DNA of 64,000 nt from JBBQXK01 sp038209775 (lineage in GTDB: Bacteria > Pseudomonadota > Alphaproteobacteria > Rhodobacterales > Rhodobacteraceae), in NCBI GenBank assembly GCA_038209775.1, contig JBBQXK010000009.1:38898-102897 (forward strand), given 5' to 3'. Every line of letters starts with the position of its first letter. Position 1 is the first letter of the stretch. The notes beneath the pieces were generated by a model. It was not told where the DNA came from, made no database searches, and saw only the letters and a program-made list of their open reading frames with translations. Shown one piece after another: positions 23,810 to 32,466 of this stretch. The position numbers were made by a program, and so were the translations under genes.

Positions 23810-25264
23810 TCAGAGCCGGGTCATCAGCGCGTCGAATCGTGCCTTGCGTTGGGCAAGTACAGTGGCAAGGGCGGCGTCGGGTCCGATGGCTTTCAGCACG
23901 GGGCGGGGTTCGGACAATGTTGTGACGGATGTCCCCGCCGCCACTGCCGCAAGCCGTGCCGCACCGGCGGGGCCTGCGGTGTCGGCGCCTTCGGGCAGGT
24001 CGATGGGGGCGTTGAGCGCGGTGGCGATCAGGCGCATCCAGAGGTCTGACCGCGTACCGCCGCCGACGCCCAGGAAACGGGTTGCCGCAACGCCGGTTGC
24101 CCTCTGTGCCGCGATGCAGTCGGCGATCTGGAAGGCGACACCTTCCAGCATCGCATAGCCAAGGCTGGCATGGGTGACGCCGGGGTGCAGCCCCTCGATC
24201 CGGCCCATGGCAGCGGGGCGGTTCAGGGGGGTGCGGATGCCGTTCAGGCAAGGCAGGAAAACCGGTGCGGTGTCGATGCGGCCATGGGCGGCAAAGTCAG
24301 TCGCAGCGGCCACCAGTTCGGGGGCGGTCAGGCCACCAAGGCGCGCGGTCCAGTCAAGGGCGGCGGTGGCGCTCATCACCACGCCCATCGAGAGGTAAGT
24401 GCCGGGGACGGCGTGCGCGCTGGTCAGGATCGCGCGGTCTGGGCCGGGGTGGAAGGTGCCGTCGACAAGGCAGGCCACCGCCGAAGTGCCGATGGTCAGC
24501 ACCGCGTCACCCGGCCGCGCCCCCCCCGCGCCGAGTGTCGAGCCCATGTTGTCGCCCGCTCCCGCCGCCACCGGCAGGTGGGGTTTCATTCCCCAGCGGG
24601 CGGCAAGGGCGGGGCGGAGCGTGCCCGCCGCATCCCACGGCTGGACAAGGGGCGGCAGGTGCGCGGGGTTCCATCCGGCGGCGGCGCAAAGGTTGGCATC
24701 CCATCTGCCGGTCGCCACATCAAGAAGCTGGGTGCCGCCCGCGTCGGTGGGTTCCGAGGCAACCTCGCCGGTCAGGGCAAGGCGGACATAGTCCTTGGTC
24801 AGCATCAGCATCCGGGCCTTACGCATGACGTGGGGCTCGTGCCGGGCCAGCCACATCAGTTTCGGCGCGGTGATGCCGGGGTCGGGGGTGCCGTTGGTGC
24901 GGTGGCCGATGTCCGGGACAAGGGCGGTCAGTTCATCGCATTCGGCAATCGCGCGCTGATCGTTCCACAGGATCGCGGGGCGAAGGGGGCGCAGATCGTG
25001 GCCGAGAAGGAGTGCGGCCAGCATCTGGCCCGACAACCCGATGCCCGCAACCGCCGACATCGGGCCGGGGTGGCTTGCGGCCAGTTCGTCCAGACAGCCG
25101 AAGGCGGCGGTGACCCAGTCATCGGCGTTCTGTTCCGACCACCCGACCTGCGGGATCGACACCGCGATGGGGCGGGCGGCGATGCCGATGACGCGGGACG
25201 CATCGTCGATCAGGACGGCCTTGATTCCCGAGGTGCCAAGGTCGATGCCGATGGTCAGGGTCAC
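23810..25264 (-). CDS. FGGY-family carbohydrate kinase, xylulokinase-like
   Basis: The 484-residue two-domain sugar kinase phosphorylates a ketose or polyol with ATP. The N-domain starts TIGIDLGTSGIKAVLID and has LRPAILWNDQRAIAECDEL. The catalytic Asp lies in AAGAGDNMGSTLGAG, and the C-domain has FLGVGGGTRSDLWMRL. Overall it is closest to XylB, but the xylulose-contacting GQMHG motif reads GLSGQMLAALLL, so the His is gone and D-xylulose may not be the substrate. It is the last gene of the leftward operon, 10 bp after the SorC-type regulator. Confidence 0.88.
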   Translation of the reverse strand: MTLTIGIDLGTSGIKAVLIDDASRVIGIAARPIAVSIPQVGWSEQNADDWVTAAFGCLDELAASHPGPMSAVAGIGLSGQMLAALLLGHDLRPLRPAILWNDQRAIAECDELTALVPDIGHRTNGTPDPGITAPKLMWLARHEPHVMRKARMLMLTKDYVRLALTGEVASEPTDAGGTQLLDVATGRWDANLCAAAGWNPAHLPPLVQPWDAAGTLRPALAARWGMKPHLPVAAGAGDNMGSTLGAGGARPGDAVLTIGTSAVACLVDGTFHPGPDRAILTSAHAVPGTYLSMGVVMSATAALDWTARLGGLTAPELVAAATDFAAHGRIDTAPVFLPCLNGIRTPLNRPAAMGRIEGLHPGVTHASLGYAMLEGVAFQIADCIAAQRATGVAATRFLGVGGGTRSDLWMRLIATALNAPIDLPEGADTAGPAGAARLAAVAAGTSVTTLSEPRPVLKAIGPDAALATVLAQRKARFDALMTRL

Positions 25265-25274
25265 GGGCGGAACC

Positions 25275-26246
25275 TCATGGGCGCGCGTCCAGCAGGGCCC
25301 TTGCGGTGGCCTCGTCGGTGACGAAGGTATCGACCACGCCGCGCGCCAGAACCGCGCGGTTGACCGCCACCTTGTGCGCGCCCCCCGCCGCCAGGATCAC
25401 GTTCGGAATGCGGTGAAGGTCATCGAGCCCGATGCCGATGACACGCTCGTTGATGGGATGGTCAAGCGCGCGGCCATCGGCGTCGATCACCGTGCCAAGG
25501 ACGTCACCGACGCCCCCCATGGCAATCAGTTCCTCCATCGTCACATCGCCCGGCAACCCGTCGCGCATGAGGAGCGAGCGTTTCGACAGGTCGCCCGCTG
25601 CCATCGCCATCGCATGGACCGAGCGCAGCTTTTCCAGCACATCGCGGAACACGTCCAGTTGCATGATCGTGTCGCGGCTTTCGCGCGATCCGGCATAAAG
25701 GGGCGCAGTGAAATAGCTGTGCTGTGCGCCCAGAAGGTCGGCCAGCCGCGTGGTGATCTCGAACGAATTGAGGTCGGAGCCCTGGGTAAGTCCGCCCATG
25801 ACAGAGATCACCTCAAGGTCGGGGCGTTCCATGGCCGCGACAAAGCGGGTGGCGATGTTGAGCGTGCCGCCCCACGACATCCCGAACAGCCGCACGGAGG
25901 GGTCGGCCAGTACCTCGGACAACAGGTTGCCCAGGGCCGCACCGACGATGGTCTGGATATCGCGGGTTTCGATGGGCGCGGGGGCGACATAGGCCTGTTT
26001 GAGGTTGAAGCGGGCGCGCAACGCAGCCTCCAACTCGGCGCAGGCGGCAAAGGCGGTGTTGAAGGTGATCCGCACCAGCCCCCGCTTGTGCGCGTCCGAG
26101 ATGGCCTTGTTCACCCGCAGGCGGGTCACGCCCAGTTTGTCGGCCACACGTTCCTGCGTCAGCCCCTCGACGTAATAGGCCCAGGCGACCTGTGCGAGGA
26201 ACCGCTCTTCGGTGTCGATGCGGGGCAGTTTCGGGGCGCGGGGCAT
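25275..26246 (-). CDS. SorC/DeoR-type sugar-binding transcriptional regulator
   Basis: The 323-residue regulator has an N-terminal HTH (GLTQERVADKLGVTRLRVNK, about residues 27-50) and the SorC C-terminal sugar-phosphate-binding domain (LFGMSWGGTLNIATRFV, VMGGLTQGSDLN, AAGGAHKVAVNRAVLARG). Proteins of this type bind phosphorylated sugars, often products of the neighbouring kinase. It lies inside the operon it probably controls, 7 bp from the permease gene upstream. A candidate operator is the palindrome at 29411-29426 in the divergent promoter region. Confidence 0.92.
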   Translation of the reverse strand: MPRAPKLPRIDTEERFLAQVAWAYYVEGLTQERVADKLGVTRLRVNKAISDAHKRGLVRITFNTAFAACAELEAALRARFNLKQAYVAPAPIETRDIQTIVGAALGNLLSEVLADPSVRLFGMSWGGTLNIATRFVAAMERPDLEVISVMGGLTQGSDLNSFEITTRLADLLGAQHSYFTAPLYAGSRESRDTIMQLDVFRDVLEKLRSVHAMAMAAGDLSKRSLLMRDGLPGDVTMEELIAMGGVGDVLGTVIDADGRALDHPINERVIGIGLDDLHRIPNVILAAGGAHKVAVNRAVLARGVVDTFVTDEATARALLDARP

Positions 26247-26253
26247 CGATATC

Positions 26254-27081
26254 CTATTTGACGGCCCCCATGGTCAGACCGCGCACAAGGTGTTTCGACG
26301 CCAGCAGCGCAAAGATCAAGACCGGGATGACGATGAGGGTCGAGGTGGCCATGATCTTGCCATAGGGCACATCGTAGCCCTCCATGAAGGTTACGGCCAT
26401 GGCGGGGGCGGTTTTCGCGGCCTTGGGGGCAAGGATGTAGGCGAAGAGCAGTTCATTCCATGAAAAGATGAACGACAGGATCGAGGATACCGCGACCCCC
26501 GGCATCGCCAAGGGCAGGCAGATTGACCGGAAAATGCGCCATTGGCTGGCACCTTCCAGCATGGCCGCCTCGTCCAGCTCGCGCGGGATCGAGCGGAACT
26601 GGTCGGTGCATATCCAGATCACGATTGGCAGGGTGAAGGTCAGGTACATCAGGATGAGGGCAAGGTGCGTGTCGCGTAACCCGATCTCGCGGGAGATGAG
26701 GAAGACCGGGAAGGCGAGGACGACGGGGCTGACGAAACGGTTGGTGATGAACCAGAACCACAGGTCGGTTTTCCCCCGGAATTCAAACCTTGCCAGCGCA
26801 TAGGCGGCAGGCGTGCCCAGAAGGACGGCAAGGGTGGTGGTGCTGACCGAGACGATGATCGAGTTGATGAGGGCGAAGCCCACCTTGTCCTCGAACAACA
26901 CCTCCCAATAGTTGGCAAGGGTTGGTGTGAACATCCATGCCGGGGGGGATTGCAGGGCCACGACCTGGGTTTTCAGACTGGTGGTGACCATCCAGTAAAA
27001 CGGGAACACGCAGAAGAGGCAGATGAGGGTCAAGACCACGCCCTCGCCGATCAGGTTGCGGCGTTGGATCGGGGCGGCCAT
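26254..27081 (-). CDS. Carbohydrate ABC transporter permease (CUT1, MalG-like)
   Basis: The 275-residue inner-membrane permease has about six membrane segments. The first is GVVLTLICLFCVFPFYWMVT. The ATPase-docking EAA loop is ELDEAAMLEGASQWRIFRSI and a typical MalG-type tail follows (LLASKHLVRGLTMGAVK). It is separated by one base from the partner permease upstream. Similar transporters in this family import polyols such as sorbitol and mannitol (SmoG) or maltose; the substrate cannot be fixed from sequence. Confidence 0.92.
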   Translation of the reverse strand: MAAPIQRRNLIGEGVVLTLICLFCVFPFYWMVTTSLKTQVVALQSPPAWMFTPTLANYWEVLFEDKVGFALINSIIVSVSTTTLAVLLGTPAAYALARFEFRGKTDLWFWFITNRFVSPVVLAFPVFLISREIGLRDTHLALILMYLTFTLPIVIWICTDQFRSIPRELDEAAMLEGASQWRIFRSICLPLAMPGVAVSSILSFIFSWNELLFAYILAPKAAKTAPAMAVTFMEGYDVPYGKIMATSTLIVIPVLIFALLASKHLVRGLTMGAVK

Positions 27082-27082
27082 G

Positions 27083-27961
27083 TCAGCGGACCTCGCGGTA
27101 GAACAGGCGGATATAGATGCGCGCCAGCACGATGGTCACGGCCAGCATGATGATCGACTGGGCGCTGGCCAGGCCGATGTCGAACTGGCGGTTGCCCACA
27201 CGCTCGATCAGGACGGCGATGAATTCGGTGGCGGCGCCGGGGCCGCCACGGGTCATGGTGAACACCATGTCGAAGAGCTTCAGCGTGTCGGCGGTGCGCA
27301 GGATCAGGACGGCGACAAGGCTGGGGATCAGGTAGGGCAGTTGCACATGGCGCAGGATGGTCCAGTTGGATTTCGTCTCAAGCTGCGCCGCCTCTTCGAT
27401 TTCGGGCGGCACGGTGGACAGACCGGCCAGCAGGACCAGCGCCACGAAGGGGGTCCATTGCCAGATATCCCACAGGATCACGGCGATGAATGCATTTGTC
27501 GGATCACCGATGAAATTGATCGGGTCAATGCCGATCCAGCCCAGCATCTGGTTGATGACGCCGTATTTCTGGTTGAGCATGACCTGCGCCAACAGGCCCA
27601 CCACGGCATAGGTGGTGGCCATCGGCAGGACAAGGCTGAGGCGCGTCAGGGTCTTCCAGAAGGTCAGGCCGGGGCGGTGCAGGACAAGGGCGATGGTCAG
27701 GCCCAGCACGATCTGGACGGGGACAGAGGTGATGAACAGCAACCCTGTTCGCCCCATCGCCTGCCAGAATACAAGGTCGGTCAGAACGAACGCATAGTTG
27801 TCGAGGCCGACGAACCGGGACTGCGCCAGCTTGGTCAGGTTGAAGTAATGCAGACTTTTCCACAGCGCATAGCACAGCGGCACGATCCCCACGATCAAGA
27901 GCGCCGCGATGGCGGGGCCAAGGAAGGCGGCGATGGTGCGGCGGGGGATGCGGGTGGACAT
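27083..27961 (-). CDS. Carbohydrate ABC transporter permease (CUT1, MalF-like)
   Basis: The 292-residue permease has six predicted membrane segments, starting FLGPAIAALLIVGIVPLCYA. The EAA loop is EIEEAAQLETKSNWTILRHV, and LVLPMATTYAVVGLLAQVML lies mid-protein. It forms a heterodimer with the MalG-like permease one base downstream. A strong stem-loop separates it from the binding-protein gene, as is usual in such operons. Confidence 0.92.
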   Translation of the reverse strand: MSTRIPRRTIAAFLGPAIAALLIVGIVPLCYALWKSLHYFNLTKLAQSRFVGLDNYAFVLTDLVFWQAMGRTGLLFITSVPVQIVLGLTIALVLHRPGLTFWKTLTRLSLVLPMATTYAVVGLLAQVMLNQKYGVINQMLGWIGIDPINFIGDPTNAFIAVILWDIWQWTPFVALVLLAGLSTVPPEIEEAAQLETKSNWTILRHVQLPYLIPSLVAVLILRTADTLKLFDMVFTMTRGGPGAATEFIAVLIERVGNRQFDIGLASAQSIIMLAVTIVLARIYIRLFYREVR

Positions 27962-27986
27962 GGGCGGGCTTTCGCTAATGAAGTGA

Positions 27987-28009
27987 CCCCGGCCGGGAGC
28001 GGGCCGGGG
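27987..28009 (-). terminator. Stem-loop between binding-protein and permease genes
   Basis: CCCCGGCC (27987-27994) pairs with GGCCGGGG (28002-28009) over a 7-base loop, 9 bp after the binding-protein stop. No T-run follows in the leftward direction. It more likely protects the upstream mRNA or attenuates than terminates fully, giving excess binding protein. Confidence 0.6.
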
Positions 28010-28017
28010 CCTGACGC

Positions 28018-29355
28018 TTACTGCGCCAGTGGCTTCTTGCCGTCGTAGTAGCCGGCTTCGGCCAGAACCGCCTCCATCTTCTCACCGATGACCTTGGCGC
28101 CTTCTTCGGTGGTCACCTCGCCCAGCATCATCTTGGTGCCCCACTCCTGCACGATTTCCGTGATCGCGGGCCATTCGGCAAAGCGCGGACGGAACTCGGG
28201 CACGCCTTCCTGCCAGGATTCGACCAGTGCCGGGATGAACTTGTAGGTCGCGGCAAGGGCCGGGTCGGCATAGGCCGACTGACGGGCCGGGACGCCACCC
28301 AACTCGAGGTACTTGCCTGCGTTGGCCTTGGACGTCACCCACTGGATGAAGAGCCAGCCTGCAGCCTGTTCCGCCTCATCCGCCTGTGTGGCGACGGCCA
28401 GCGAGAAGCCGCCAAGGGCAGGTTTGCGGCCTGCGGGCCCCTTGGGTTCGGGGGCAACAGCCAAGCAATCCCCGAGGGTTGAGGTGTCCGGCGAGGCCAG
28501 CGTCGAATAGAACGCCGACCATTCGGTGATGAACGCGATGTCGCCCTGCGCCAGCCCGTTGACCACTTCGGAATGGTCATAGGCCACGATCCCCTCGGGC
28601 ATGTACTTCATCAGATCCTGGCGGAACTTCAGGCCCGCCTGGCTTTCGGGCGAGCTGAGGTTTGATTTGAACTCGGCCGTCAGGAACGACCCGCCAAAGG
28701 GCCAGAGCATGCGGGCAAAGCTGTCGGCCGATTGCGTCTCGTTCCGTTTGGACTGCAGGGCGTAGGCGTACTTGCCGTCTTTGGTCAGGGCGGGGCCGTA
28801 GACGTTCATCACCTCGTCCCAGGTCGCGGGGGGCGCGTCGAAACCAGCGTCCTTGAGCATGCACGAATTGTAGAACAGAAGGCCCGAATAGTTGTCGAAG
28901 GGCAGGCCGTAGGTGGTGCCGTTCCAGCCGCCGAAGGCATTCAGGACCAAAGGAAAGAAGTCGTCGAGGGCCAGATCCGGGTCGGCCAGTGCGGCGTTTC
29001 CGGTGAATTTGTCGATGGGCTCGATCCAGCCGTTTTCAGCAAAGTTGCCGATCCAGACCAGGTCGATCAGCGCGATGTCGATATCGCCACCCGCCACGAA
29101 ATCGCGCACCTGTTCGCCAAGGGCGTTTTCGTAGGGCACGGTGGTGATGTTGATCTTGATGCCCGTCGCGGCCTCGAACTCGGGCAGCATCTTGATCGCG
29201 GCGGCATAGCCCGGGCGGTCAAGGAACAGCACCTCGACCTCAGTTCCGGCATAGGGCTTGGCGGCCTCTTCCAGCGACCACGCACCGGCCTGGCCTGCGC
29301 CAAGCGCCGCCGTGGCGGCCAGTGCGATGGCACTGACGTTCGTCTTGAGTTTCAT
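28018..29355 (-). CDS. Extracellular solute-binding protein (CUT1)
   Basis: The 445-residue periplasmic protein captures the sugar or polyol for the importer. A Sec signal peptide occupies residues 1-25 (VSAIALAATAALGAGQAGA). A type-1 extracellular solute-binding domain follows with IALIDLVWIGNFAENGWIEP, YGLPFDNYSGLLFYN and TKMMLGEVTTEEGAKVI. A GAGGGAGGAAAAG ribosome site precedes the start. It is the first gene of the leftward operon; its ATPase is encoded by the first gene of the rightward operon. Confidence 0.92.
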   Translation of the reverse strand: MKLKTNVSAIALAATAALGAGQAGAWSLEEAAKPYAGTEVEVLFLDRPGYAAAIKMLPEFEAATGIKINITTVPYENALGEQVRDFVAGGDIDIALIDLVWIGNFAENGWIEPIDKFTGNAALADPDLALDDFFPLVLNAFGGWNGTTYGLPFDNYSGLLFYNSCMLKDAGFDAPPATWDEVMNVYGPALTKDGKYAYALQSKRNETQSADSFARMLWPFGGSFLTAEFKSNLSSPESQAGLKFRQDLMKYMPEGIVAYDHSEVVNGLAQGDIAFITEWSAFYSTLASPDTSTLGDCLAVAPEPKGPAGRKPALGGFSLAVATQADEAEQAAGWLFIQWVTSKANAGKYLELGGVPARQSAYADPALAATYKFIPALVESWQEGVPEFRPRFAEWPAITEIVQEWGTKMMLGEVTTEEGAKVIGEKMEAVLAEAGYYDGKKPLAQ

Positions 29356-29494
29356 CTTTTCCTCCCTCAGGGTTCAGCGTTTGCGGGTTGACTTCCATTT
29401 GTAACGCTGCCGATATAAATGTATCGAACCGGGCCTGAGTCAATCGGGAAAATGCGGGCGGCGGGGGAAACCTGCCGTAGGGGAAGGGACGGGG
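29356..29494. promoter_or_regulatory. Divergent promoter region with candidate SorC operator
   Basis: The 139-bp gap drives both halves of the carbohydrate island. CGATATAAATGTATCG (29411-29426) has 5-bp inverted arms CGATA/TATCG and is the only AT-rich stretch. A possible rightward promoter is TTGACT (29388-29393) with GATATA (29412-29417), spacing 18. The palindrome overlaps that -10, so a bound regulator would block it and perhaps the leftward promoter too. Confidence 0.45.
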
Positions 29495-30556
29495 ATGGCC
29501 GAGGTCAGGTTGCAGGGCGTGAACAAGTTCTATGGGGCTGCGCAGGCACTGCACGGCATCACGCTGGACATTGCGGATGGCGAGTTTGCGGTGTTCGTGG
29601 GGCCGTCGGGCTGCGGCAAGTCCACGCTTTTGCGGGCGATTGCGGGGTTGGAAGACATTTCGGGCGGGTCGGTCACCATCGGCACGCGCGATGTGACGCG
29701 GCTGGCGCCGTCTGACCGGGACGTGGCGATGGTGTTCCAGTCCTATGCGCTGTACCCCCACATGACGGTGCGCGAGAACATGGATTTCGGCATGAAGATC
29801 AACAACTTCACAACCGAAGACCGCAAGCGCCGCATCGCCGACGCCGCGCGCATCCTGCAACTGGAGCCGTACCTTGACCGCAAGCCCGCACATCTGTCGG
29901 GCGGGCAGCGGCAAAGGGTGGCCATCGGGCGGGCCATCGTCAAGGAACCCAAGGTGTTCCTGTTCGATGAACCCCTGTCCAACCTTGACGCGAAACTGCG
30001 GGTGCAGATGCGGGTCGAACTGGAGGCGCTGCACCGCGACCTCAAGGCCACGATGATCTATGTCACCCACGATCAGGTGGAAGCGATGACCATGGCTGAC
30101 AAGATCGTGGTCCTGAGCGCGGGCCGGATCGAACAGGTGGGCAGTCCGATGGACCTTTACCACCGCCCCTTGTCCGAGTTTGTGGCGGGGTTCATCGGCG
30201 CGCCTGCGATGAATTTCCTGAACATGACCGATGCCGGGGGTCGGGTTTCGGTCGAAGGCCATGTCCTGACCGCCGCAACCGCACATGGTGCGGTCAGGCT
30301 GGGCATCCGGCCTGAGCATCTTGTGCTGATGCCAGAAGGGCAGGGCGACCTGCCCGCCACCGTGACGCTGCGCGAAACGTTGGGGGGCGACGCCTATCTC
30401 TATGTGCGCACGGGGGCCGGGCAGGCGATGGTGGTGCGGGCCGAAGGGGATACCGCACTGGACCATGGGGCCACGGTCGGGCTGGGATTGCCCGCGCACC
30501 GGCTGCACCAGTTTGGGGCGGACGGGCGGACGCTGGCCCCGGGCGGTGCCGCATGA
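29495..30556 (+). CDS. Carbohydrate ABC transporter ATP-binding protein (UgpC/MalK-like)
   Basis: The 353-residue ATPase has Walker A GPSGCGKST, Q-loop MVFQSYALYPHMTV, signature LSGGQRQRV, Walker B VFLFDEPLSNLD and switch His YVTHDQVEAM. It has a C-terminal regulatory TOBE domain (about 240-353, GIRPEHLVLMPEG). It belongs to the group that serves glycerol-3-phosphate, maltose and sorbitol importers. It is encoded opposite the binding protein and permeases and overlaps the next gene by 4 bp, tying transport to the catabolic operon. Confidence 0.93.
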   Translation: MAEVRLQGVNKFYGAAQALHGITLDIADGEFAVFVGPSGCGKSTLLRAIAGLEDISGGSVTIGTRDVTRLAPSDRDVAMVFQSYALYPHMTVRENMDFGMKINNFTTEDRKRRIADAARILQLEPYLDRKPAHLSGGQRQRVAIGRAIVKEPKVFLFDEPLSNLDAKLRVQMRVELEALHRDLKATMIYVTHDQVEAMTMADKIVVLSAGRIEQVGSPMDLYHRPLSEFVAGFIGAPAMNFLNMTDAGGRVSVEGHVLTAATAHGAVRLGIRPEHLVLMPEGQGDLPATVTLRETLGGDAYLYVRTGAGQAMVVRAEGDTALDHGATVGLGLPAHRLHQFGADGRTLAPGGAA

Positions 30557-31902
30557 GCGTCGAGGATACGATCCGCGCGGCAGTCGCCCGTTCGGCCACG
30601 GTGGCCGAGGTGATGGTGGGCGCGGGCGCCATGGCCGGGGCGGGGGCGCTGTTCCGCAGGCAGTTCGGCGACGGTCCGGCGTGGATCATCGCAGATGAGG
30701 CAAGCTGGGCCGCCGCCGGTGACCGGCTTGAGGCGGGTCTGGCGGCAGAGGGCATACCCCTGCGCCGTCACATCATGCCATCGCGGCCAAGGCCGAAACC
30801 GACGGTCGATCTGGCGAATGCCCTGCGCGACATTCTGGCGGCGGATGGGTCCACCCCGGTGGCGCTGGGGTCGGGGGTCATCAACGATGTGGTGAAACAC
30901 GCGGCATTCTCGCTGGACCGGCCGTATCTGTGTGTGGCGACGGCGGCGTCGATGGATGGCTATACCAGTGCCGGGGCACCCCTTTCGGACAAGGGGTTCA
31001 AGAAAACCATCCAGTGCCGCCCCGCCCGTGCCGTGCTGGGCGATCTGGACGTGATTGCGGCGGCCCCCCCGGCGATGACCGGCTGGGGTTACGGCGACCT
31101 TGCGGGCAAGGTGCCGGCGGGCGGGGACTGGATCATTGCCGATGCCTTGGGGATCGAGGCCATCGACGATATCGCATGGCCGATGGTGCAGCACGACCTG
31201 CGCGGCTGGCTGTCCGACCCCGCCCGGATCGCCCGGGGTGACCGGGTGGCGGTCGAGGGGCTGTTTTCCGGCCTGACGCTGGTCGGGCTGGCGATGGAGG
31301 CGCATGGGTCATCGCGCCCTGCCTCGGGGGCAGACCACCAGATCGCGCATCTGTGGGAGATGGAGGACCTGCACCACGCCGGTGAGCGGGTCAGCCACGG
31401 CGCCTGTGTCGCGGTTGGCTGCACAGCGACGCTGCGCCTGTACGACTGGCTTCTGGCGCAGGACCTGACGCGGATCGACCCCGACCGGGTGGCGGCACAG
31501 GCCATGACCCTGCCCGCAAAGGTGGCCGCGATTGCCGCATCGCTGGGGGCCGGTGAAATCGCCGCGCGCGCGGCGGAGGAAACGGCGGCCAAGCATGTCG
31601 AGGGGGCAGCGCTGCGCGCAAGGCTGGCGCAACTGGTGCGGGTCTGGCCGGACCTGCGGGCCCGGCTGCAGGCCCAGGTGATGACGGCGCGCGACATGCG
31701 TGCGGCGTTGCACGCCGCAGGCGCCCCGGCGGACGAGGCCGACATTGGTGTCACGCGCGCCGCCTTGCGCACAACGGTGATGGCCGCCCGTTTCCTGCGC
31801 AGCCGTTATACCATGCTTGATCTGCTGGACGAAACCGGCCTTCTGGCCGAAGCTGTCGATGCCGCTCTGCCGTTGCAACAGGTGGCGGCAGGGGGGGCGT
31901 GA
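30553..31902 (+). CDS. sn-glycerol-1-phosphate dehydrogenase-like (AraM/EgsA family)
   Basis: The 449-residue metal-dependent NAD(P) dehydrogenase belongs to the iron-alcohol-dehydrogenase superfamily. The nucleotide motif is PVALGSGVINDVVK. Likely metal ligands sit in ATAASMDGYTSAGAPL (Asp), RPASGADHQIAH (His) and ERVSHGACVAVG (His). Characterised relatives interconvert dihydroxyacetone phosphate and glycerol-1-phosphate, a reaction of archaeal lipids, and AraM lies in the B. subtilis arabinose operon. Here it sits in a sugar operon, so a polyol-phosphate or sugar-phosphate substrate is more likely. It is coupled by 4-bp overlaps on both sides. Confidence 0.85.
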   Translation: MSVEDTIRAAVARSATVAEVMVGAGAMAGAGALFRRQFGDGPAWIIADEASWAAAGDRLEAGLAAEGIPLRRHIMPSRPRPKPTVDLANALRDILAADGSTPVALGSGVINDVVKHAAFSLDRPYLCVATAASMDGYTSAGAPLSDKGFKKTIQCRPARAVLGDLDVIAAAPPAMTGWGYGDLAGKVPAGGDWIIADALGIEAIDDIAWPMVQHDLRGWLSDPARIARGDRVAVEGLFSGLTLVGLAMEAHGSSRPASGADHQIAHLWEMEDLHHAGERVSHGACVAVGCTATLRLYDWLLAQDLTRIDPDRVAAQAMTLPAKVAAIAASLGAGEIAARAAEETAAKHVEGAALRARLAQLVRVWPDLRARLQAQVMTARDMRAALHAAGAPADEADIGVTRAALRTTVMAARFLRSRYTMLDLLDETGLLAEAVDAALPLQQVAAGGA

Positions 31903-32462
31903 TGGTCGGGTTTGCAGAACGGGCCGCGCGGGCCGCATCCGAGATCGGGGCGGCGGTGCAGGGTGTCGATCCCGCTGCGCTGCAGGGGATGGTTGCCGAA
32001 CTGGCGCAAGCGCAGCGGATCACCTGTTACGGCGTCGGGCGCGAAGGGCTGATGATGCGCGCCCTTGCCATGCGCCTGTACCACATGGGGCTGGATGCGC
32101 ATGTGGTTGGCGACATGTCGTGCCCGCCTGTGGGACCGGGCGACCTGTTGGTGGTCAGCGCCGGCCCCGGGGCGTTTTCCACGGTGATGGGGCTGATTGG
32201 CGTGGCCCGGGATGCCGGCGCGCGGGTAGCCTGTGTGACGGCGGTGCCGGATGGCGGTGCGGCGCAGGCGGCTGATGCGGTGCTGGTGATCCCCGCCCAG
32301 ACGATGGCCAACGATCAGGCCGGCCCCGTGTCGGTGCTGCCAATGGGGTCGCTGTTCGAGGGCGCGCAGTACCTGACGTTTGAACTGTTGATCCTGGCGC
32401 TCCGCGATCACCTCGGGGTGGCCCCCGACGCGATGCGCGCCCGCCATACCAACCTGGAGTAG
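31899..32462 (+). CDS. SIS-domain sugar phosphate isomerase, 6-phospho-3-hexuloisomerase-like
   Basis: The 187-residue single-SIS-domain protein contains ITCYGVGREGLMMRALAMRL, GDLLVVSAGPGAFSTVMGLI and a C-terminal TFELLILALRDHLG, matching the hexuloisomerase (HxlB) layout. Those enzymes interconvert arabino-hexulose-6-phosphate and fructose-6-phosphate. No HxlA-type synthase is nearby, so formaldehyde fixation is unlikely and a ketose/aldose phosphate isomerisation in the operon's pathway is inferred. It starts inside the end of the dehydrogenase gene and ends 4 bp before the SDR gene. Confidence 0.82.
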   Translation: MMVGFAERAARAASEIGAAVQGVDPAALQGMVAELAQAQRITCYGVGREGLMMRALAMRLYHMGLDAHVVGDMSCPPVGPGDLLVVSAGPGAFSTVMGLIGVARDAGARVACVTAVPDGGAAQAADAVLVIPAQTMANDQAGPVSVLPMGSLFEGAQYLTFELLILALRDHLGVAPDAMRARHTNLE

Positions 32463-32466
32463 CCCG

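Noticed and set aside
31899..32462. Ribulose monophosphate pathway (HxlB) gene
   Set aside because: No HxlA-type hexulose-phosphate synthase is present and the operon contains kinase, epimerase and transporter genes, so formaldehyde fixation is not supported.
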